Shown one piece after another: positions 15,820 through 24,447 of a stretch of 39,061 nt of DNA (its first letter is position 1; the number at the start of each line of letters is the position of its first letter). The DNA is from an uncultured Bacteroidales bacterium (GTDB lineage: Bacteria; Bacteroidota; Bacteroidia; Bacteroidales; Paludibacteraceae), in assembly GCA_946185835.1 (NCBI GenBank), contig CAMHKW010000018.1, positions 1 to 39,061 on the forward strand, written 5' to 3'. A program made the position numbers and the translations under genes. The notes beneath the pieces were generated by a model. That model was not told the DNA's origin. It did not search any database and saw only the letters and a program-made list of their open reading frames with translations.

Positions 15820-17043
15820 TTAGTCGTGAAGCACTTTGTTGCTATTGTCTTTCATAAAGTCTTCCTTCCAATAACGGTAGGCGAGTTTGAGTTGTCGCTG
15901 TTGCAAGTCTTTCTTGCTCACGTCTCCCATCAAGTCGAAGACGGTGCATGCTTTGTAGACGTTATTGTGCAGTTTGTTGGCATTTCGTGTGAAGGTGACG
16001 CTAAAGTGCACAAAGTAAGCTATTATACCGACACACACTATCTGTTTGGTGAGCGAGGCGTATGGTATTCTGATGCCCTCATCTTCCGCATCTTGTATCA
16101 CTTTGAATACATAAACCAGCACTATGACGATGAAATACGAGCGCAGACGGGTGAGCAGATAATAGTATTGGTAGAAGCTGACCACAAGCACGAGCGCCAC
16201 AATAGTTACTGCCGCAAAGGTGGTGAGTCGCGACTTGCGATATTGGGTGTAGTGTGCGAGTGCTAAAATAGTGAGCGCATACACCGCCCACACCGTCTGT
16301 ATCTGTTTGCCGAGGCTCAGGTGGTGTTTGAGCGAGGAAGTATAGCTGTCGGGTATAGGCAAGGCGCTGACGAACGCGTTGCTGATATTGGCAATAGGCA
16401 AAAGAGCAACAAGTAGCAGAGCGAAGAAAAGCAGCTGATAGACATACGGCTGCATCTGACGACTGCGGATGGCGTAGTAGAAGAGTGTGAGCGAGACAAC
16501 AAAGATGCCGGACTTATGCATCGAAGCCGACACTATCGCCAACACAAATGCTATGATATATTCTTTGCGTTGCAAACAGCTTACCATCAGCAGAAAACAT
16601 GCTACCGAGAGACATTGACGGTAGGTGGCAAAGATAAGGTTGAAGTCGATAAGTACGAGTATCATCAGAGCAAATGACTGCTTGCGCTTGATGCGACTCA
16701 AGAACACATACACCACCCCGAAATATATGACAGATACAATGACGGTCATCCAATAAAACGAGACTCCGGCGTGCTTAAGGATGCTGCAAAAGATGTTCCA
16801 CCCTTGTTCGAACATCAGTTCATCAGGGTGAGCTATGACTTCTTGCAGAACGGGTATGTTTTCGTAGTGGCGCACGTAGTTCCAGATGTCGGCTCCATAG
16901 TAGTATTTGATGGTGAATAGAAAGAAAGTGAGAAAGAAAGATATGTGAAATATACCTTTCTGCAGTTTCGGAAATGGCTCTGTGAGCAAGTCGCTTGCTC
17001 CCAGAATTATGACGATGACGAATATGATTGTAATCAGATTCAA
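15820..17043 (-). CDS. EpsG-family membrane protein, putative polysaccharide polymerase
   Basis: The 407-residue polytopic protein has roughly ten hydrophobic segments and an early YYGADIWNYVRHYENIP region. This is the EpsG / Wzy-C-like pattern (YxGxDxxxYxxxY) of proteins that polymerise repeat units at the outer face of the inner membrane. It is the first gene of the operon with three glycosyltransferases, which fits assembly of a short surface glycan. No initiating sugar transferase, flippase or length regulator lies in the window, so the locus is incomplete by itself. The ATG is preceded by a leader of about 115 nt from the promoter at 17164-17195. Confidence 0.82.
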   Translation of the reverse strand: MNLITIIFVIVIILGASDLLTEPFPKLQKGIFHISFFLTFFLFTIKYYYGADIWNYVRHYENIPVLQEVIAHPDELMFEQGWNIFCSILKHAGVSFYWMTVIVSVIYFGVVYVFLSRIKRKQSFALMILVLIDFNLIFATYRQCLSVACFLLMVSCLQRKEYIIAFVLAIVSASMHKSGIFVVSLTLFYYAIRSRQMQPYVYQLLFFALLLVALLPIANISNAFVSALPIPDSYTSSLKHHLSLGKQIQTVWAVYALTILALAHYTQYRKSRLTTFAAVTIVALVLVVSFYQYYYLLTRLRSYFIVIVLVYVFKVIQDAEDEGIRIPYASLTKQIVCVGIIAYFVHFSVTFTRNANKLHNNVYKACTVFDLMGDVSKKDLQQRQLKLAYRYWKEDFMKDNSNKVLHD

Positions 17044-17163
17044 GGCTGAGAAGTAGAAGCTGTATTATACTGTGGTGTTTATTGTTTTAGCAAGTGGATA
17101 TATTTCTCACAAGCGGACATATTTGCGTTATCGATTGGGTGATCGCAGTAGCCGTGTGGGGTG

Positions 17164-17195
17164 CAAAGATAGCAAAGATTTTTCAAATATACAAA
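17164..17195 (-). promoter_or_regulatory. Promoter of the glycan operon
   Basis: On the minus strand TTTG (17195-17192) and TATCTTTG (17171-17164) have a 20-nt spacer. The -33 element abuts the foot of the rpsP terminator stem (17195-17228), so the promoter is tucked directly behind the terminator. Confidence 0.75.
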
Positions 17196-17228
17196 AAAGT
17201 CCGTTACCAAAAAGGGTTCCGGACTTTT
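17190..17228 (-). terminator. Terminator of rpsP
   Basis: AAAAGTCCG (17195-17203) pairs with CGGACTTTT (17220-17228). On the minus strand the RNA would end in a U-run from the A-tract at 17193-17198. It lies 19 nt after the rpsP stop. Confidence 0.8.
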
Positions 17229-17246
17229 GTTGTAATAACGATTGGC

Positions 17247-17780
17247 TTATTCAGCAGCTTGCTCTTCTGTAGCAGCTTCGGCTTGTTTCTCAGCGGCAGC
17301 GGCAGCTTCAGCTTCGAGCTGAGCCTGACGTTTTTGAGCTATTTGCTGAGCTTTAGCTTTGTTTGTTTCAACCTCGTGTTGGAGAGCTTTCTTCTCAGCC
17401 TCAGCGCGTTTGTCGGCTTCTTGCTTCGAAATCTTGCCGTTCTTAGCGTCTTTCTCAGCTTTCCAAGCGTCGAATTTGCGTTTTGCAGCAGCTTCGTCGA
17501 AAGCACCTTTCTTAACGCCACCCATCAGGTGTTTCCAAAGCATAACGCCTTCATCGGAAAGGATGTTACGCACTGTGTCGGTGGGTTGAGCACCTACGCC
17601 AATCCAGTAGAATGCACGTTCGAAGTTCAGGTCTACTGTTGCAGGGTTGGTGTTCGGGTTGTAAGAACCAATGCGCTCGATGAACTTACCATCACGGGGA
17701 GCGCGGCTGTCGGCTACTACGATGTGGTAGTATGCATAGTCTTTATGACCATGACGAGCCAAACGAATTTTTGTTGCCAT
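17247..17780 (-). CDS. rpsP: 30S ribosomal protein S16
   Basis: The first about 85 residues are the S16 fold ([27 protein letters not shown], then IGSYNPNT and ALNFER-type segment). S16 binds 16S rRNA early in 30S assembly. The remaining about 90 residues form an Ala/Lys/Glu/Gln-rich, probably helical tail. Such tails are usual for S16 in Bacteroidota, whereas E. coli S16 has only about 82 residues. The gene has its own promoter and terminator. It is not linked to rimM-trmD as in E. coli. A long open frame on the opposite strand here is a by-product of tail composition. Confidence 0.96.
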   Translation of the reverse strand: MATKIRLARHGHKDYAYYHIVVADSRAPRDGKFIERIGSYNPNTNPATVDLNFERAFYWIGVGAQPTDTVRNILSDEGVMLWKHLMGGVKKGAFDEAAAKRKFDAWKAEKDAKNGKISKQEADKRAEAEKKALQHEVETNKAKAQQIAQKRQAQLEAEAAAAAEKQAEAATEEQAAE

Positions 17781-17837
17781 TTTAAAAATGTCTTTAGTTT
17801 GTTAATACTACTTCGGTCCTACTCGAGAACCTTAACT

Positions 17838-17890
17838 CGCTTTTTCTCGAAAAGCGTGCAAAATTACGACTTTTTTTTCATCCTGCCAAA
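17838..17890 (-). promoter_or_regulatory. Promoter of rpsP and 5' hairpin
   Basis: On the minus strand TTTG (17890-17887) and TAATTTTG (17866-17859) have a 20-nt spacer. Immediately after the start site the RNA would form CGCTTTT/AAAAGCG (17856-17850 with 17844-17838), a 7-bp stem at the very 5' end. Confidence 0.7.
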
Positions 17891-17912
17891 TTTTAGACAT
17901 ATTTTCTTCATT

Positions 17913-18040
17913 CCTATGGCCTGTTTATGATATCCCTATGGCTCGTTTGTGCCTCGGCATTGACTCGGTATACGCTAAGGGAAAATGGTGACGCTAACGC
18001 TAATGGTGAAATGGTGGGAATGGTGGGAATGGTGGGAATG
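17913..18040. repeat. Composite 11-bp / 9-bp tandem array (copy 2)
   Basis: 11-mers CCTATGGCCTG, TTTATGATATC, CCTATGGCTCG, then an extra T, then TTGTGCCTCGG, CATTGACTCGG, TATACGCTAAG share the pattern of the array at 2093 (compare TATTGCCTCAG, TAGTGTCTCGG there). A GGGAAAATGGTG stretch then leads into 9-mers, three perfect ATGGTGGGA units at 18011-18037, preceded by imperfect ones. It lies between the divergent rpsP and araC-type promoters, the same context as copy 1. Confidence 0.7.
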
Positions 18041-18079
18041 TTTTTTTTAATGAGATTATTAAAATTCATTTTTTTTTAG

Positions 18080-18087
18080 TACCTTTG
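18080..18087 (+). promoter_or_regulatory. Likely promoter of the AraC-type gene
   Basis: TACCTTTG is a full -7 match, followed by GCAGCCGC as at other starts in the window. No clean TTTG lies 20 nt upstream, where the region is AT-rich. A palindrome TAAGAA-T-TTCTTA (18102-18114) lies in the leader, and TAACAACTTAT is repeated at 18167 and 18183, the second copy running into the ATG. Confidence 0.55.
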
Positions 18088-18191
18088 CAGCCGCTATTTG
18101 ATAAGAATTTCTTAATAATCGAGAATTGGCAAATGAATGATATAGTTAAACACAACAATATAATTCTAACAACTTATAATTTTAACAACTT

Positions 18192-19037
18192 ATGAACAAT
18201 CAGAATATACCACTTTTAGATTGTCCCAAAGATTTTCTTGTGGGCGATGCCACGGGGCAGTTGATGAACGAGTATGGTCGTTTCCCGTGTAAGATTAAGT
18301 GTGCTGTATATGCCTTTTTGGTTAAGGGTACGGCATCGGCAACGTTGAATATCACCCGTTACGATTTTAAGGCGGGCGACGTGCTGTGGATGGAGTCGGG
18401 CTCGTTTTTGCTGATACACGAGTTCTCCGATGATGCATTAGTGTATTATCTGTTGTTCTCTTCCGACTTCGTGGAGCGCAGCACTCATCGGATGCGGTTG
18501 ACTTTCGTGTCCGACGACTTGAGTAGCCCGATAGTGCACACCACGCCCGAGTCCGCCAATCTCATAGAGGGCGCTTTTAAACTCCTCTTGCAGGCAATCA
18601 ACACTGTGCCCGAAGCTCTTGACAGCACGGTGATGGTGCAGGTTTATAACATCATCCTTCAGTATTTTGCCAATTACGCTAAGAATTCTGAGAATTATGT
18701 GGCAAAACCTCAAGACCGTAAGTCCGAGATCTATCGTGACTATTCCAAGCTCGTGTTGCAGCACTATCACGAGTGGCATCATGTGGCTCAGTATGCCGAT
18801 GCCATGCATATCACCTTGCCCCACCTCTGCTCGTCGATAAAAGCTGCAAGTGGGCAGACTGCAGGCGAGATTATCAACGAAGCAATACTGACCGATGCCA
18901 AGGCTCAACTGAAACTTACCACGCAGCAGATAAAAGAGATAGCACTCTCGCTCGGTTTCGAGAACGTGGCATTCTTCAACCGCTTCTTCAAAGCACATAT
19001 AGGGCAAACACCGAAAGAGTATAGGCTTAGCGACTAA
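18192..19037 (+). CDS. AraC-family transcriptional regulator
   Basis: The 281-residue protein has an N-terminal cupin-like sensing region (about 30-130) and a C-terminal double helix-turn-helix (about 185-278). The last part shows the family signature IKEIALSLGFENVAFFNRFF, then HIGQTPKEYR. The first helix-turn-helix contains MHITLPHLCSSIKAASGQTAGE. The effector is unknown. It is transcribed in the same direction as, and 90 nt ahead of, a phosphoethanolamine transferase gene, so control of that envelope gene is a reasonable but unproven guess. It is divergent from rpsP across the second composite array. Confidence 0.93.
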   Translation: MNNQNIPLLDCPKDFLVGDATGQLMNEYGRFPCKIKCAVYAFLVKGTASATLNITRYDFKAGDVLWMESGSFLLIHEFSDDALVYYLLFSSDFVERSTHRMRLTFVSDDLSSPIVHTTPESANLIEGAFKLLLQAINTVPEALDSTVMVQVYNIILQYFANYAKNSENYVAKPQDRKSEIYRDYSKLVLQHYHEWHHVAQYADAMHITLPHLCSSIKAASGQTAGEIINEAILTDAKAQLKLTTQQIKEIALSLGFENVAFFNRFFKAHIGQTPKEYRLSD

Positions 19038-19127
19038 TCTATTTATGGTCACTTCTATTTTAGATGTGCCCGTATACACTTCTTAAATTTGTTAACGGCT
19101 TTTAACGAATCTTTCAATCGCCATATT

Positions 19128-20849
19128 ATGAACAACACCCCTCAATCCGAACGCCGGGACATAACCTCGTTTGTGGTTGTGGCTTTGTTGTTGATATTGC
19201 TTATCCCAAACGTTTATGCCGTTTTTACTGCTACAGACCTTGCATATTCATCTCTCAAGCAGGTTGCTTATCTTCTCACTGTAGCAGTATGTTTGCTTTT
19301 GCCTGCAACCATTCTTAAATCACGAGCTTATTTTATTCTTGAAGGTATATTGGTGTTGCTTCCGGCACCGGTAGAGATAGCAAGTCTTTATCTGAATAGC
19401 ATGCCTGCCTCACCGCTCTTTCTGAGAGTTATTCTTCGCACCAACATGCGCGAAGCAACCGAGCTCCTCGTTTCCTCAATCCCCTTGGTAGTGGCTCTTC
19501 TGGCTTTATGGGTGTTGTATTTCGTGCTTGCCATTAAAATGGAAAACAAGTGGATCCTGTCGCGCCGATTGCGAATAGCCGTTTGGTGTGCACTCCCGCT
19601 TTTGGCTGTATCCGGTGCAGTCTGGCTCTATTCTATGCAAAAAGACAATAACTCAGACCGTGGAATAGCAGGCGTCATCAGTCTGACGGCACAGAAACTG
19701 ACAATGAAGTTCAACAAGATATATCCTTTCGATATATACATGGCTCTCTATCACCTTAATGCCGAACGTGTCGAAAGAAACCGGCTGGCACGTGAAGTAG
19801 AAAACTTTACATTCGACATAAACCCCAAAAACGACACGGTGCCTGAGATTTATGTGCTCGTCATAGGTGAGGCTGCAAGGGCATGCAACTTCTCGATAAA
19901 CGGATACATACGTCCTACAACACCTTGCCTCGACTCGATGGATAACGTGGTGAGTTTCCCTTATGCCTTTTCTTCTGCTAATGTAACAGAAATGTCACTA
20001 CCGCTTATGCTCACTACGGCGAAAGGCAACAACCCCGAGGCGGCATACACTCAGAAAACTGTGGTCGAAGCAATTCAGCAGGCGGGGTTTTACACGGCGT
20101 GGCTCACTAATAAGATCCCTTTTCCTTTTACATTAAGAGTCATCTCTGCTGTCGATAGCAGTTTCGTCAATTCAAAAGGTACCGATGCCGACAACAACTA
20201 CGACCTGCTGCTCACTCAAAAAATGGACGAATTGCTCTCAGCCAAGTTCTCGGAACACAATCCTACAGGCAAGATGTTTATCGTGCTGCACCATACAGGT
20301 AGCCATTACAAATACTCGCAACGATATCCACCGCAGTTCGACCGCTTTCAGCCATCACTACCTAAAAACGCAGGATATAATGCTATTACCAAAGATAATA
20401 AAGAGTTGCTCGTCAATGCTTATGACAACACGATACTGTATACCGACTATTGTCTTTTCTCTGTCATCAACAGATTAAAGCAGACAGGTTGCGCTGCCGC
20501 TCTTGTCTATATGTCAGATCACGGAGAAAACCTCTACGACGACGACAACAATCTCGTTCTGCATTGCTCATATCTCGGCTCGCGCTTTGAATTTAATGTG
20601 CCGTTTATAGTATGGTATTCTGATAGGTATAAGCAACTTTACCCTCAAAAGACAGCACTTCTGACTTCTAACAGCCGCAAACTTATCAATTCCGATGTGC
20701 TCTTTCATTCCTTGCTCGATATGGCTGATGTACCTTCTTTGTATCTCGACTCTTCATTGTCGGTGTTCTCAGCGGCATATAAAGAACCCGACTCAGTGGC
20801 TTGTTACACTGCGTCGGGTAAACAGATATTCTTCAAAAAACAACCTTAG
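19128..20849 (+). CDS. EptA/MCR-like lipid A phosphoethanolamine transferase
   Basis: An inner-membrane N-domain (about five helices, residues 15-165) precedes a periplasmic alkaline-phosphatase-fold domain. Counting from ATG 19128, the catalytic set matches the EptA/MCR pattern: Glu248 (VIGEAAR), nucleophile Thr287 (NVTEMSLP), Asp464-His465 (SDHGEN) and His479. The enzyme would move phosphoethanolamine from phosphatidylethanolamine to lipid A or another surface glycan, which lowers negative charge. Cysteines flanking the nucleophile in MCR-1 are absent. An upstream in-frame TTG at 19089 would add 13 residues, but it lies inside a TAAATTTG promoter-like box (19084-19091), so I prefer the ATG. 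The gene ends 11 bp from convergent proS. Confidence 0.9.
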   Translation: MNNTPQSERRDITSFVVVALLLILLIPNVYAVFTATDLAYSSLKQVAYLLTVAVCLLLPATILKSRAYFILEGILVLLPAPVEIASLYLNSMPASPLFLRVILRTNMREATELLVSSIPLVVALLALWVLYFVLAIKMENKWILSRRLRIAVWCALPLLAVSGAVWLYSMQKDNNSDRGIAGVISLTAQKLTMKFNKIYPFDIYMALYHLNAERVERNRLAREVENFTFDINPKNDTVPEIYVLVIGEAARACNFSINGYIRPTTPCLDSMDNVVSFPYAFSSANVTEMSLPLMLTTAKGNNPEAAYTQKTVVEAIQQAGFYTAWLTNKIPFPFTLRVISAVDSSFVNSKGTDADNNYDLLLTQKMDELLSAKFSEHNPTGKMFIVLHHTGSHYKYSQRYPPQFDRFQPSLPKNAGYNAITKDNKELLVNAYDNTILYTDYCLFSVINRLKQTGCAAALVYMSDHGENLYDDDNNLVLHCSYLGSRFEFNVPFIVWYSDRYKQLYPQKTALLTSNSRKLINSDVLFHSLLDMADVPSLYLDSSLSVFSAAYKEPDSVACYTASGKQIFFKKQP

Positions 20850-20860
20850 GTCGCCTCTAA

Positions 20861-22366
20861 TCAGTATGCAATAGCAAATATCACTCTTTGCTTCGAGGGC
20901 TTGCCCGTTACCATACATTTGCCTTCTTCGAAGACGTTGATATGCTCTTTGGCGATGATGTTGTCGGCGAACGGGATGCAGCGGATAGTAGCTTTCGTCT
21001 CTTCCTTAATTTTCTCTTCCGTCTCCTTTGTGCCGTCCCAGTGGCAAAGCAGGAAGCCGCCTTTCTTTATCTCTTCTTTAAACTCGTCGTAGCTATTCAC
21101 CTCGCGTGTGTTCTCGAGGCGGTAGTTAAGCGCTTTCTGGTATACGTTTTTCTGTATTTGCTCAAGTAGCGTAGCTATATATTCGTCGATTCCTTCGATG
21201 GGCAACGTCTGTTTTTCGAGTGTGTCTCGTCTTGCTATTTCTATGGTCGAGTTTGCAAGATCTCTCGCTCCCATCGCAAGTCTGACAGGCACTCCACGCA
21301 GCTCATAATCGGCAAACTTGAAGCCCGGCGTCTGTTTGTCGGATGTATCCATCTTCACTCTGATGCCTTTGGCTGCGAGCTTGTCGTAGAGTGGCTGTAG
21401 CACGGGAAGCAGCTGGTTGAGGTCTTCCTGCTTTTTGAAGATAGGCACTATAACGACCTGTATAGGAGCGAGGTGCGGAGGCAAAACGAGTCCGTTGTCG
21501 TCGGAGTGTGTCATTATCAGTGCGCCCATCAGGCGAGTGCTCACTCCCCACGAGGTGGCCCATACGTATTCGTATTTGTTCTCTTTCGAGAGGAATTGAA
21601 CGTCGAACGACTTAGCGAAGTTCTGTCCGAGGAAGTGGCTGGTGCCGGCTTGCAGGGCTTTGCCGTCTTGCATCATAGCCTCAATGCAGTAGGTCTCGAG
21701 GGCGCCTGCAAAGCGCTCGTTAGGCGACTTGGTACCTTTCACTACCGGCAGTGCCATCACGTTTTCTGCAAACTCGGCATATACGTTGAGCATCTTCTCG
21801 GCTTCTTCGATAGCTTCTTCTTTGGTGGCATGGGCGGTATGACCTTCTTGCCAGAGAAATTCGGCAGTGCGAAGGAACAGACGAGTCCGCATCTCCCAGC
21901 GCATCACGTTTGCCCATTGGTTGCAGAGGATAGGCAGGTCGCGGTAGGAGGATATCCAGTTTTTATATGTCGACCAGATGATGGTCTCTGAGGTCGGACG
22001 GATGATGAGTTCCTCTTCGAGTTTAGAGTCGGGGTCAACGACGATGCCTTTACCGTTGGGATCTTTCATCAACCGGTGGTGGGTGACAACTGCACTCTCT
22101 TTGGCAAAACCTTCGATATGTTCCGCTTCCTTCGAGAAAAAGGATTTAGGAATCAATAGCGGGAAATATGCGTTGACGTGTCCTGTTTGCTTGAATCGGT
22201 AGTCAAGCTCGGCTTGTATCTTTTCCCAAATGGCGTAGCCATAGGGCTTGATGACCATGCAACCTCTTACTGCCGACTGTTCAGCCAAGTCTGCTTTTAC
22301 AACTAATTCGTTATACCATTTCGAGTAATCCTCAGAACGAGGAGTGAGTTTTTGGAAGTTTGCCAT
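20861..22366 (-). CDS. proS: Prolyl-tRNA synthetase (archaeal/eukaryote-like type)
   Basis: This enzyme charges tRNA-Pro in the cytosol. The 501-residue length and the absence of the about 180-residue editing insertion mark the archaeal/eukaryote-like class. It shows class II motifs: PLLIPKSFF region, [33 protein letters not shown], and [18 protein letters not shown] at the start of the anticodon domain. The C-terminus ends in the characteristic aromatic Tyr (IAY). A weak promoter box lies at 22435-22442. Base use and length are normal. Confidence 0.97.
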   Translation of the reverse strand: MANFQKLTPRSEDYSKWYNELVVKADLAEQSAVRGCMVIKPYGYAIWEKIQAELDYRFKQTGHVNAYFPLLIPKSFFSKEAEHIEGFAKESAVVTHHRLMKDPNGKGIVVDPDSKLEEELIIRPTSETIIWSTYKNWISSYRDLPILCNQWANVMRWEMRTRLFLRTAEFLWQEGHTAHATKEEAIEEAEKMLNVYAEFAENVMALPVVKGTKSPNERFAGALETYCIEAMMQDGKALQAGTSHFLGQNFAKSFDVQFLSKENKYEYVWATSWGVSTRLMGALIMTHSDDNGLVLPPHLAPIQVVIVPIFKKQEDLNQLLPVLQPLYDKLAAKGIRVKMDTSDKQTPGFKFADYELRGVPVRLAMGARDLANSTIEIARRDTLEKQTLPIEGIDEYIATLLEQIQKNVYQKALNYRLENTREVNSYDEFKEEIKKGGFLLCHWDGTKETEEKIKEETKATIRCIPFADNIIAKEHINVFEEGKCMVTGKPSKQRVIFAIAY

Positions 22367-22434
22367 TTAATATCGTTTTTTTGATGGTTGGTGAATCTCT
22401 GATGTCAGAAAGCGCCTTCCGCGCAAATCAGCTG

Positions 22435-22442
22435 CAAAGTTA
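22435..22442 (-). promoter_or_regulatory. Likely promoter of proS
   Basis: TAACTTTG on the minus strand matches the -7 box. Upstream at the expected place only a partial TTTTAG is seen. A short GCGC-cttcc-GCGC dyad (22412-22424) follows in the leader. Confidence 0.5.
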
Positions 22443-22503
22443 ATACTTTTTTGTTAAATCCTAAAACTTAACCGTTTTTTTATTCTATTTCGAAAAAAAA
22501 TAT

Positions 22504-22532
22504 TACCTTTGCGCGCTCTTTCCGGCCGAGCG
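22504..22532 (+). promoter_or_regulatory. Promoter of panC and 5' hairpin
   Basis: TACCTTTG (22504-22511) is a full -7 match within an A/T-rich region. No perfect -33 TTTG is present. CGCTC (22514-22518) and GAGCG (22528-22532) would form a hairpin at the 5' end of the transcript. Confidence 0.6.
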
Positions 22533-22584
22533 AAGGGGTCTGAAAACAAACCGATAATTAGCAACTTATATTCATATCATTAAA

Positions 22585-23424
22585 ATGGAAATAATCAAAT
22601 CTAAAGAAGCCTTGCGGCAAAAGGTAGAAGCCTGCAAGCAAGTCAAGAAAACGATAGGTTTAGTGCCCACTATGGGCGCCTTGCACGAGGGACATGCATC
22701 TTTGGTAAGGCGTTCTGTTGCAGACAACGATGTTACCTTTGTCTCAGTGTTTGTCAATCCTACACAGTTCAACAACAAAGAGGACTTAGAGAAGTACCCG
22801 CGCGATTTAGACCGCGATGCCAAGCTCTTGGAAAGCCTCGGAGTGGATTATGTTTTCGCTCCTTCGGCAGAGACGATGTACACCCCTGAGGAGATGCAGT
22901 CTACTTTCAACTTCGACTTCGGCGGCTTAGATCAGGTAATGGAGGGCATATATCGTCCGGGACATTTCAACGGAGTGGTTCAGATAGTATCAAAACTGTT
23001 CCGATTAGTAGAACCGGACCGTGGCTATTTTGGTGAGAAAGATTATCAGCAGCTCGCCATCATCCACCGAATGGTAGAAGTGATGTCAATACCTGTTCAG
23101 ATTGTCGACTGTGAGATCGTACGCGAACCCTCAGGCTTGGCTCTTTCGTCTCGCAACGAGCGTCTGTCGGCTGCCGAGAAACAGACGGCGGTAAACATCT
23201 CACATATACTCTTCGAGAGCCGGCAGCTGCGCGAGAGCCAGACCGTTGGTCAGGTTGAGAGTTGGGTGATAGAGCAGGTTAACCGCATCGACGGACTGCG
23301 TGTCGAATATTTCGAGATAGTCGATCAAACGACCCTTCAACCTGCCGTAGACTTCTCGCACGCTATCGGTTGCATCACCGTATACTGCGGACCGGTTCGC
23401 CTTATCGACAATATCAAATACTGA
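22585..23424 (+). CDS. panC: Pantothenate synthetase
   Basis: This enzyme condenses pantoate and beta-alanine with ATP to give pantothenate for coenzyme A. The 279 residues fit the family. The HIGH-type motif PTMGALHEGHASLVR is at about 28-42, the pantoate-binding FVNPTQF follows, GYFGEKDYQQ is mid-protein, and the KMSKS-equivalent LALSSRNERL is near 190. The active-site residues appear intact. panB and panD are not in the window. The gene has its own promoter, and the next gene has another. Confidence 0.97.
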   Translation: MEIIKSKEALRQKVEACKQVKKTIGLVPTMGALHEGHASLVRRSVADNDVTFVSVFVNPTQFNNKEDLEKYPRDLDRDAKLLESLGVDYVFAPSAETMYTPEEMQSTFNFDFGGLDQVMEGIYRPGHFNGVVQIVSKLFRLVEPDRGYFGEKDYQQLAIIHRMVEVMSIPVQIVDCEIVREPSGLALSSRNERLSAAEKQTAVNISHILFESRQLRESQTVGQVESWVIEQVNRIDGLRVEYFEIVDQTTLQPAVDFSHAIGCITVYCGPVRLIDNIKY

Positions 23425-23453
23425 TATTATCGACAATGAAGAGTCGTAAAAGA

Positions 23454-23498
23454 CGGGTGTTTGGCTAAAAAAACGCCCGAAAAACGGCTTATTTTTTG
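23454..23498 (+). terminator. Possible terminator of panC
   Basis: CGGGTGTTT (23454-23462) pairs with AAACGCCCG (23471-23479) with one G-U. A second dyad CGAAAAAC (23478-23485) / GTTTTTCG (23501-23508) overlaps it, and a T-run lies at 23492-23497. The U-run does not directly follow the first stem, so the call is tentative. Confidence 0.4.
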
Positions 23499-23517
23499 AA
23501 GTTTTTCGGTTTCGGCA

Positions 23518-23547
23518 TTGAGATGTCAAAAAAAAATCGTACCTTTG
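23518..23547 (+). promoter_or_regulatory. Promoter of the GlgA-like gene
   Basis: TTG (23518-23520) and TACCTTTG (23540-23547) have a 19-nt spacer, giving a leader of about 60 nt to the ATG at 23612. Confidence 0.65.
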
Positions 23548-23611
23548 CGGTGCGGATACTCTATGCTATGAGGTGGTTCGCTTTATTCATAAACAAAGGG
23601 AGGACGATACC

Positions 23612-24439
23612 ATGAAAGAACCGAAACGAATTTTGTTCATCAATCAAGAGATAAGCCCTTATTTGGCAGAGGAGACGGAGGTGCGAGTGCTGAATCGTAA
23701 GTTGCCCGAGATATGTCAGGCTAATGGCTTCGAGACGCGTACGTTTATGCCTAAGTTCGGCGAGATTAACGAGCGGCGAAATCAGCTTCACGAGGTGATA
23801 CGTTTGTCGGGCATGAACTTGATAATCGAAGATACAGACCATCCGCTGTTGCTGAAGGTGGCTTCGATACAGTCGGCTCGCATACAGATATATTTTATCG
23901 ACAACGATGACTTCTTCCGTCGCCGTCGTGGCGTGATGGACGAGAACGGATTCGAGTATCCCGACAACGACGAACGCACCATCTTCTTTGCCCGAGGCGT
24001 GCTGGAGACGGTTAAGAAACTACGATGGACACCCGATATCATCCACTGCTCCGGCTGGATGGCAGCGTTAGCACCATTATACATAAAGAAAGCGTATAAA
24101 GACACTCCTTTCTTCGAAAAAGCTAAGGTGGTCTTCGGGCTTTACGACCAGACGATGACGCGCCCGTTCCCGGAGAACTTCGCCAAGAAGCTGTTGGTGG
24201 ATGGAGTCAGTCTGAACGATGTGGCAGAGATAGTAGATAAACGTGTGACGTATACTAACTTGCTGCATTTGGCAATAAAGTATTCGGATGCTGTCATTCA
24301 GGAGTGCCCGAATATACCTGCTGCAATGCAAGAGCATATAACAAAGTCAGGGAAAGCTTTTGTCCCCTACAACGGCAACGACCCCAAAGAGTTTCTTGAC
24401 TTCTATCGCTTACTCTTGCAGCAAGAAAATAATGAATGA
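23612..24439 (+). CDS. Short glycogen/starch synthase-like protein (N-terminal domain only)
   Basis: The 275-residue protein resembles the GT5 N-terminal domain (RILFINQEISPYLAEETEV, FMPKFGEINERR, DIIHCSGWMAALAPLYIK). It lacks the C-terminal ADP-glucose-binding half of GlgA. The usual KxGGL donor loop at the start is also missing; AEETEVRVLNRKLP stands there. It is therefore unlikely to be a normal glycogen synthase. I chose ATG 23612 because a GGGAGGA Shine-Dalgarno-like sequence (about 23598-23604) precedes it, unusual for this phylum. An upstream GTG would add 13 residues. From memory, panC, this short protein and a DUF4270 lipoprotein are neighbours in other Bacteroidales. Confidence 0.8.
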   Translation: MKEPKRILFINQEISPYLAEETEVRVLNRKLPEICQANGFETRTFMPKFGEINERRNQLHEVIRLSGMNLIIEDTDHPLLLKVASIQSARIQIYFIDNDDFFRRRRGVMDENGFEYPDNDERTIFFARGVLETVKKLRWTPDIIHCSGWMAALAPLYIKKAYKDTPFFEKAKVVFGLYDQTMTRPFPENFAKKLLVDGVSLNDVAEIVDKRVTYTNLLHLAIKYSDAVIQECPNIPAAMQEHITKSGKAFVPYNGNDPKEFLDFYRLLLQQENNE

Positions 24440-24447
24440 TTTAGTAG

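Noticed and set aside
17094..17930. 278-codon plus-strand frame opposite rpsP
   Set aside because: It is antisense to a certain ribosomal protein gene and arises from the composition of the Ala/Lys-rich tail. It also crosses terminators and promoters of the other strand.
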